A DNA stretch of 11,773 bases from Caldisericia bacterium. Its GTDB lineage: Bacteria; Caldisericota; Caldisericia; UBA6126. The stretch covers positions 1 to 11,773 of the forward strand of contig JAQVYZ010000008.1 of assembly GCA_028708485.1 (NCBI GenBank). Reading direction: 5' to 3'. Below are positions 7,722 through 11,773 of the stretch, piece after piece; positions within the stretch are counted from its first letter, which is position 1; each line of letters starts with the position of its first letter. The position numbers and the translations under genes are program-made. The notes beneath the pieces were generated by a model that was given only the letters and a program-made list of their open reading frames with translations, did not search any database and was not told the DNA's origin.

Positions 7722-7726
7722 AGGAG
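7720..7726 (+). promoter_or_regulatory. nusA ribosome binding site fixing a TTG start
   Basis: AAAGGAG lies 8 bases before TTG 7735 and overlaps the rimP stop codon (7719-7721). This near-perfect site decides the nusA start in favour of TTG 7735 over the farther upstream in-frame TTG at 7696, which would sit inside rimP and add 13 residues unlike NusA. Confidence 0.8.
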
Positions 7727-7734
7727 AAAAAGCA

Positions 7735-8814
7735 TTGCTGGCTGAAAATTTATTTAAAGCGATTGAAGAATTCTGTAAAATAAGGGATTTCAAGAAAAAG
7801 GAATCTCTTTATAGAGCTATTCAATCAGGGTTATTGACAGCCTACAAACGTACCTATTCAAAATCAGAATTTTTAAAAACAGATAACGTGGATGTCATCT
7901 TAGATCCTGATAAGAGAATATTTCAGATCATCGAGAGGAAAACAGTGGTCGTGAAACCCAAAGATAAAATTCTCCAGATTTCCCTGTCTGAAGCCCAGAA
8001 AATAAAACCTGATGCCAAATTAGGTGATGTGATTAGTATGGAAATCGCCCCGGAAAATTTTGACAGAATCGCAGCGGATGTCGTCAAACAGATTGTGATC
8101 CAGAAAATTCATGATGCCGAATTGGATGACTTTTATGATGAATACAAAGCCAAAGAATTTGAGATGGTGTTTGGAGAAATTTCCAAAGTAACCTCCCAAA
8201 AAATATATGTGAATCTCGGTAAAGTGGAAGGGATTATTCCGGAAGATGAACGTATCATGAACGAATATTACCGGGTAGGCAACAAAATACACTGCTTGAT
8301 TTATAATGTCCAAAAATTATCTCGTGAGATTATAGTGAAGCTTTCCAGAACTCATCCGGTTTTATTGAAAAAGCTGATGGAGCTTGAAATACCTGAATTA
8401 AAACAAGGATTAATCGAAATTAAATATGTTGTCAGGGAGCCGGGTTATCGGGCAAAGGTAGCCGTTAGCACTAAAGAAGAGAAGATAGACCCTGTTGGTA
8501 CCTGTATAGGAGCAAAAGGCTCCAGAATCAACTCCGTGGGTCATCATCTGAATAACGAGAAAATTGATGTCATACGTTGGAGTGAAGTGCCGGTGGAATA
8601 TATCGCCAACTCTCTCTCTCCAGCGAAAGTCCTCGCAAGAGATGTATCTCTTGACATCGAGAGCCGGACAGCCAAAATTTACGTGGACCATTCTTGCTTC
8701 TCGCTAGCGATTGGTAAAGAGGGCTTGAATGTGAAGCTGGCAGCCAGATTGACCGGATACAAACTGGATGTCTCATCTAAAGACACAGAACCTCCTTCTG
8801 AACAGGACGTTTAA
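7735..8814 (+). CDS. nusA: Transcription termination/antitermination factor NusA
   Basis: From the TTG start the protein has 359 residues. NusA binds RNA polymerase and nascent RNA and tunes pausing, termination and antitermination. The N-terminal polymerase-binding domain covers about residues 1-135. The S1 domain follows at about 141-203. The junction K-L-S-R-T-H-P-V-L-L (from 203) is the canonical NusA sequence leading into KH1. KH1 has its GxxG loop as GAKG at 259-262, followed by the typical E-K-I-D-V-I-R-W-S. KH2 has GKEG at 327-330 within A-I-G-K-E-G-L-N-V-K-L-A-A-R-L-T-G-Y. There is no acidic C-terminal repeat domain as in Escherichia coli, which is normal outside Proteobacteria. The gene starts 13 bases after rimP, and infB follows after 18 bases. 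Confidence 0.96.
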   Translation: MLAENLFKAIEEFCKIRDFKKKESLYRAIQSGLLTAYKRTYSKSEFLKTDNVDVILDPDKRIFQIIERKTVVVKPKDKILQISLSEAQKIKPDAKLGDVISMEIAPENFDRIAADVVKQIVIQKIHDAELDDFYDEYKAKEFEMVFGEISKVTSQKIYVNLGKVEGIIPEDERIMNEYYRVGNKIHCLIYNVQKLSREIIVKLSRTHPVLLKKLMELEIPELKQGLIEIKYVVREPGYRAKVAVSTKEEKIDPVGTCIGAKGSRINSVGHHLNNEKIDVIRWSEVPVEYIANSLSPAKVLARDVSLDIESRTAKIYVDHSCFSLAIGKEGLNVKLAARLTGYKLDVSSKDTEPPSEQDV

Positions 8815-8832
8815 AGTAGAAATGGAGTTTGC

Positions 8833-10968
8833 ATGCGAGTATATGAATTAGCGAAAGAATGGAACAAAACCTCTCAGGATCTGATACAGATCCTTGAGGA
8901 TTTGGGATATTCGGTCAAGGGTTATCTATCACAACTGACAGATGAGCAGGTTCGTGCCGTCACTGCTATACTGTTGAAGGAATCTCCGGAGTCTACCCCC
9001 CCGGCACCGGTATATGTTCCTCCAAAGCCGGTGAAGTCTGCCCCGATTATACCGGAAGTGGTACATCTCCCTAAAGAGCCAGCCAAAGAAGTGATCAAGG
9101 AAGAAAAGGTCTCTAAAATAGAGAAACAAATCGAAAAACCGATTGAGAAAAAACCGGACAAAATAGCCGCTAAATCCTATAAAAAAGAGCCCTACAGAAG
9201 ACAGGAACCCTCCAAAAAAGCTCCGCCGGTGGCTGTAAAACCAAAAAAGCCGGTTCAGGAAGAGGTGGTGGAGGTTCCCAAAGGACCTCAGCCCTATACG
9301 CTATATCGTTTAAGTAAAATGCTACAGCTCTCGATCCTCGAAACTGAGATAAAATTAATTAAAATGGGGATACTGACAAGATCCATCAAAGATGTGATTC
9401 CCGGTTTTGCCGTCAAGAAATTGATTGACCTGTTTGGTTTGAAACAAGACCCTGCTTTGGATACCACTCTCGATAATAAGGTCTATACTCCGAGGGCTCC
9501 GGTTATCACAGTCATGGGACATGTTGATCATGGTAAAACCACTTTATTGGATGCGATCCGAAAAGCCCATATCGCCGACAAGGAACTCGGTGGCATCACT
9601 CAAGCTATCGGTGCCTATTCAGTGGAGGTTCAGGGAAGGAAGATCGTTTTTATCGATACACCCGGTCACGAAGCGTTTACCGCCATGCGTGCCAAAGGTT
9701 CCGAAATCACCGATATCGTTATTTTAGTAGTCGCCGCAGACGAAGGCGTTAAAGAGCAGACGATTGAGGCGATCAATCATGCAAAAGCAGCCAAAGTGCC
9801 GATTATTGTTGCCTTAAACAAGATTGACAGACCCGGGGCGAATTTTGACCTCGTCAAAAGCCAACTCACAGAAAAGGGTTTGGCGCCGGAAGAGTGGGGA
9901 GGCGATACTATTTATGTGCCCATCTCAGCCAAGAATAAAACCGGCATCGATGATCTACTTGAAATGGTCTTGCTGAAAGCTGATTTGATGGAGCTGATCA
10001 CGAACCAGAAAACACAATTTGCTGCCACGGTCATTGAGTCCAATATCACCAAATCTTTTGGAGCCCAGGCAACGATTGTGATACAGACCGGAACGCTCAA
10101 AGTAGGCGATGTCATCTCGGATGGTGTGACGGAATTCAAAGTAAAAGCCCTATATGACGATGCCCTAAAACCGATCAAATCTCAAGCTGCTTTGGCGCCT
10201 GTTCATATCCAAGGTTTACCCGCTATCCTGAAGCCGGGAAGCTTATTGAAACTGCGAAAGGATTACGAATTATCCCAGCAGAACCAAATCGATGCAGAGG
10301 CTCCAAAAGCGGAAGTTTCTCAGGAGGAATGGGAAGATACTTTCTTTACAGAGGCGTCCAAGGCGACCAATTTTAATGTGATCATTAAAGCCGATGGCGA
10401 AGGTACATTAGATGCTGTGGCGGTAGCCCTTAGCAAAATAACCATCCCCGATATTTCTCTGAAGATTATCCATAAGGGAGTCGGCATAGTAACAGACAAC
10501 GACATTCTACTTGCTGGGGTGAGTCATGCCCGGATTTTAGGCTTTAATGTGACTGTCGCTGCCAGCGCCAGAAAAGAAGCTCTGGTAAAGGATATCTATA
10601 TCAAAACCTACCGCATTATCTTTGACTTGATCGATGATGTCACCCGTATGATGAAGGGAACGCTTGAACCTGAGCAGGTCGAGGAGGTCATGGGGCTAGT
10701 AGAAGTGAAAGCTATCTTTAAGGTTCCAAGGGCCGGTACGATTGCGGGTTGTATTGTCCGTAACGGCACAGTGAACCGCAATGGAAACGTGCGCATCATC
10801 CGCGACCGTTCGATTATTTTTGATACCAAGATAGCTTCTTTGAGAAGATTTAAAGAGGATGTCAAAGAAGTGAAAGAAGGGTTTGAGTGTGGTATCGGTC
10901 TCGAGAATTTTAATGATATTAAAGTGGGAGATGAGCTCGAAATATATCGACTAAAAGAAGTGAAATGA
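8833..10968 (+). CDS. infB: Translation initiation factor IF-2
   Basis: This 711-residue GTPase brings formyl-methionyl initiator tRNA to the 30S subunit and promotes subunit joining. The first IF2-N domain is at residues 1-50 (M-R-V-Y-E-L-A-K-E). A Lys/Glu/Pro-rich linker covers about 55-150. A second IF2-N domain starts near 154 (Y-T-L-Y-R-L-S-K). The G domain shows G1 GHVDHGKT at 229-236, G3 DTPGH at 275-279 including the catalytic histidine, G4 NKID at 329-332 and G5 SAK at 365-367. The C-terminal domains include L-E-P-E and E-C-G-I-G-L-E-N-F-N-D-I. The switch-1 region reads GGITQAIGAY, with alanine where QHIGAY is common. GGAG sits 5 bases before ATG 8833. The stop overlaps the next start as ATGA, so translation is probably coupled. 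Confidence 0.97.
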   Translation: MRVYELAKEWNKTSQDLIQILEDLGYSVKGYLSQLTDEQVRAVTAILLKESPESTPPAPVYVPPKPVKSAPIIPEVVHLPKEPAKEVIKEEKVSKIEKQIEKPIEKKPDKIAAKSYKKEPYRRQEPSKKAPPVAVKPKKPVQEEVVEVPKGPQPYTLYRLSKMLQLSILETEIKLIKMGILTRSIKDVIPGFAVKKLIDLFGLKQDPALDTTLDNKVYTPRAPVITVMGHVDHGKTTLLDAIRKAHIADKELGGITQAIGAYSVEVQGRKIVFIDTPGHEAFTAMRAKGSEITDIVILVVAADEGVKEQTIEAINHAKAAKVPIIVALNKIDRPGANFDLVKSQLTEKGLAPEEWGGDTIYVPISAKNKTGIDDLLEMVLLKADLMELITNQKTQFAATVIESNITKSFGAQATIVIQTGTLKVGDVISDGVTEFKVKALYDDALKPIKSQAALAPVHIQGLPAILKPGSLLKLRKDYELSQQNQIDAEAPKAEVSQEEWEDTFFTEASKATNFNVIIKADGEGTLDAVAVALSKITIPDISLKIIHKGVGIVTDNDILLAGVSHARILGFNVTVAASARKEALVKDIYIKTYRIIFDLIDDVTRMMKGTLEPEQVEEVMGLVEVKAIFKVPRAGTIAGCIVRNGTVNRNGNVRIIRDRSIIFDTKIASLRRFKEDVKEVKEGFECGIGLENFNDIKVGDELEIYRLKEVK

Positions 10969-11246
10969 CCATCGGAGTTTTAACCATTGAGATCCTCATT
11001 CCGGATTCTCAGTCGTTAAAAGATAAACGGCATGTGATTCAGTCCATGATAAAAAAAATGAAGAACCAGTTCAATGTCGCTGTCGCTGAAGTCGAAAACC
11101 AAGATCTGCTTCAGCGATCCACTTTGGCAGTGGTTTCAGTGAATTCTTCCCAGCAAGAATTAAACCGAACGATGGATTATGTAGTGAACTGGGTAGAGAA
11201 AGAATATGATATTGAGATAATCCGATTTGGAGTTGAATATCGATGA
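10965..11246 (+). CDS. ylxP: DUF503 family protein (YlxP-like)
   Basis: This 93-residue protein matches the small DUF503 (YlxP) family. The N-terminal strand (I-G-V-L-T-I-E-I-L-I-P) is followed by S-L-K-D-K-R at residues 17-22, the family hallmark, and a later V-A-V-A-E-V strand. It ends with the strand I-E-I-I-R-F-G-V-E. The family forms a small ferredoxin-like fold, lies between infB and rbfA in many bacteria, and is assumed to act in ribosome assembly, though its precise activity is not established. The ATG at 10965 overlaps the infB stop by four bases. No strong Shine-Dalgarno is visible, consistent with translational coupling. Its own stop overlaps the rbfA start in the same way. Confidence 0.9.
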   Translation: MTIGVLTIEILIPDSQSLKDKRHVIQSMIKKMKNQFNVAVAEVENQDLLQRSTLAVVSVNSSQQELNRTMDYVVNWVEKEYDIEIIRFGVEYR

Positions 11247-11629
11247 ACAGAAGAAAAGAGAGGCTCGATAAAGCATTGCGAGAGATTATCAGCACAGCTT
11301 TAGCAAGAGAATTACAAGATCCCAGACTGACGTTTTGCTCTATCCATGAAATAAAGCTCTCCCCGGACAACCGTTATGCACAGGTGTTTGTGAGTTTTAT
11401 CGGCGATGAGAATGCGAATAAGCAAGGTATCGAAGGTCTGCGGGGCGCTTCTAAGATCCTTCAGAAGATTGTCGCTTCCCAGCTGAAAATTCGTGCTACT
11501 CCGATACTTCGGTTTGAATTAGACAATACGATTGCGCAGAGAATCGCCTTAGTGCATCATATAGAAGAAATAGCAGAACAGGAAAATAACGTTCCAAATG
11601 ATCCGGAATCTCCAGACAATCCTTCCTAG
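11243..11629 (+). CDS. rbfA: 30S ribosome-binding factor RbfA
   Basis: The 128-residue product matches RbfA, a KH-like cytoplasmic protein that binds the 30S subunit during late 16S rRNA maturation. The start R-K-E-R-L-D-K-A-L-R-E-I-I and the E-L-Q-D-P-R-L segment are typical. So are the strand L-S-P-D-N-R-Y-A-Q-V-F-V-S and the C-terminal signature, from G-A-S-K-I-L through I-R-A-T-P-I-L-R-F to D-N-T. The last 14 residues form a polar Asn/Pro/Asp tail outside the conserved fold. ATG 11243 has GGAG 10 bases upstream and overlaps the preceding stop as ATGA. The 3' end overlaps the next gene by 32 bases. Confidence 0.95.
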   Translation: MNRRKERLDKALREIISTALARELQDPRLTFCSIHEIKLSPDNRYAQVFVSFIGDENANKQGIEGLRGASKILQKIVASQLKIRATPILRFELDNTIAQRIALVHHIEEIAEQENNVPNDPESPDNPS

Positions 11630-11773
11630 AACAGCCCGTTATCTAGTCCTCACCCACGTTGAGCCTGATTTCGACGCGATTGGTTCCATACTCGGTTTGT
11701 GCCACTCTTTTCAGCAGGCAGGCTATTCGATCAGCGGTCATGTAGAGACAATCCCCTATTTCATGAAGTCATT
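11598..11773 (+). CDS. nrnA: DHH-family phosphoesterase (NrnA-like), 3' partial
   Basis: The reading frame runs off the right edge; 58 codons are visible. ATG 11598 is the only ATG after the in-frame stop at 11571 and before the conserved motif, so the start is well supported even though it lies 32 bases inside rbfA. Residues 19-30 read THVEPDFDAIGS, the first metal-binding motif of DHH/DHHA1 phosphoesterases (H20, D24 and D26 expected to bind Mn2+). NrnA enzymes degrade short RNA and dephosphorylate pAp, and relatives cleave cyclic dinucleotides. They commonly follow rbfA. The usual glycine of P-D-G-D is phenylalanine here, as in DHH-CBS relatives, so the exact subfamily is open. The only candidate ribosome binding site is AGGA at 11580-11583, 14 bases away, so coupling with rbfA is likely. 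Confidence 0.8.
   Translation, partial: MIRNLQTILPRTARYLVLTHVEPDFDAIGSILGLCHSFQQAGYSISGHVETIPYFMKS

Noticed and set aside
7834..7862. TTGACA at 7834-7839 as an internal promoter within nusA
   Set aside because: No acceptable -10 box lies 16-18 bases downstream. It is inside conserved coding sequence and is most simply chance.
1..11773. Mobile elements, tRNA or rRNA genes
   Set aside because: No transposase, integrase, terminal inverted repeats, tRNA-like or rRNA-like sequence was recognised. The only non-coding stretch over 100 bases is 6783-6933.

Overview
The window reads entirely on the + strand. It joins two unlike regions: the 3' part of a very large gene for a repetitive, probably cell-surface protein (1-6782), and a compact housekeeping operon for ribosome maturation, transcription elongation and translation initiation (6934 to past the right edge). 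A strong intrinsic terminator and a 151-base intergenic stretch separate them.

Region 1 (1-6782): one open reading frame enters from the left edge, so its start and any signal peptide lie outside the window. The visible 2259 residues hold one partial and ten full copies of a diverged repeat of about 131-156 residues. Its signature is a core like A-x-Y-x-I-x-F-x-T-G, then F-P-x-G-T-x-x-P, then V-N-G, then A-G-I-x-N-P-x-x-P-G-x-Y. The repeats form two blocks, split by two Ig-like domains and a longer beta-rich linker. After the second block come an OmpL47/chitobiase-C-like domain, two more Ig-like beta domains, and a C-terminal copper-amine-oxidase-N-like (stalk) domain with its usual duplicated half-motif. 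This is the architecture of a secreted or wall-associated fibrous protein, not an enzyme.

Region 2 (6783-6933): a terminator (9-bp stem, 5-nt loop, 8-T tract), a tentative promoter, and a G-rich ribosome binding site for trxA.

Region 3 (6934-11773): trxA, rimP, nusA, infB, a DUF503 (ylxP-like) gene, rbfA and the first 58 codons of a DHH-family phosphoesterase gene (nrnA-like). Spacing is very tight: 17 nt for trxA/rimP, 13 nt for rimP/nusA, 18 nt for nusA/infB, ATGA overlaps at infB/ylxP and ylxP/rbfA, and a 32-nt overlap at rbfA/nrnA. No terminator is visible inside, so co-transcription is likely. RimP and RbfA mature the 30S subunit, IF2 places initiator tRNA, NusA modulates RNA polymerase, and NrnA-type enzymes degrade nanoRNA or cyclic dinucleotide products. 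The order matches the conserved bacterial rimP-nusA-infB-rbfA cluster, but the rnpM (ylxR) and L7Ae-like (ylxQ) genes that often sit between nusA and infB in Bacillota are absent, and a thioredoxin gene leads the cluster.

Organism: a bacterium of low-to-moderate GC. The C-terminal stalk domain and the DUF503-rbfA-nrnA order suggest Bacillota or a deep-branching lineage such as Atribacterota, Caldisericota, Coprothermobacterota or Thermotogota. I cannot place it more closely from sequence reading alone. The housekeeping operon is ordinary. The part most likely to be undescribed is the repeat family of the giant surface protein.
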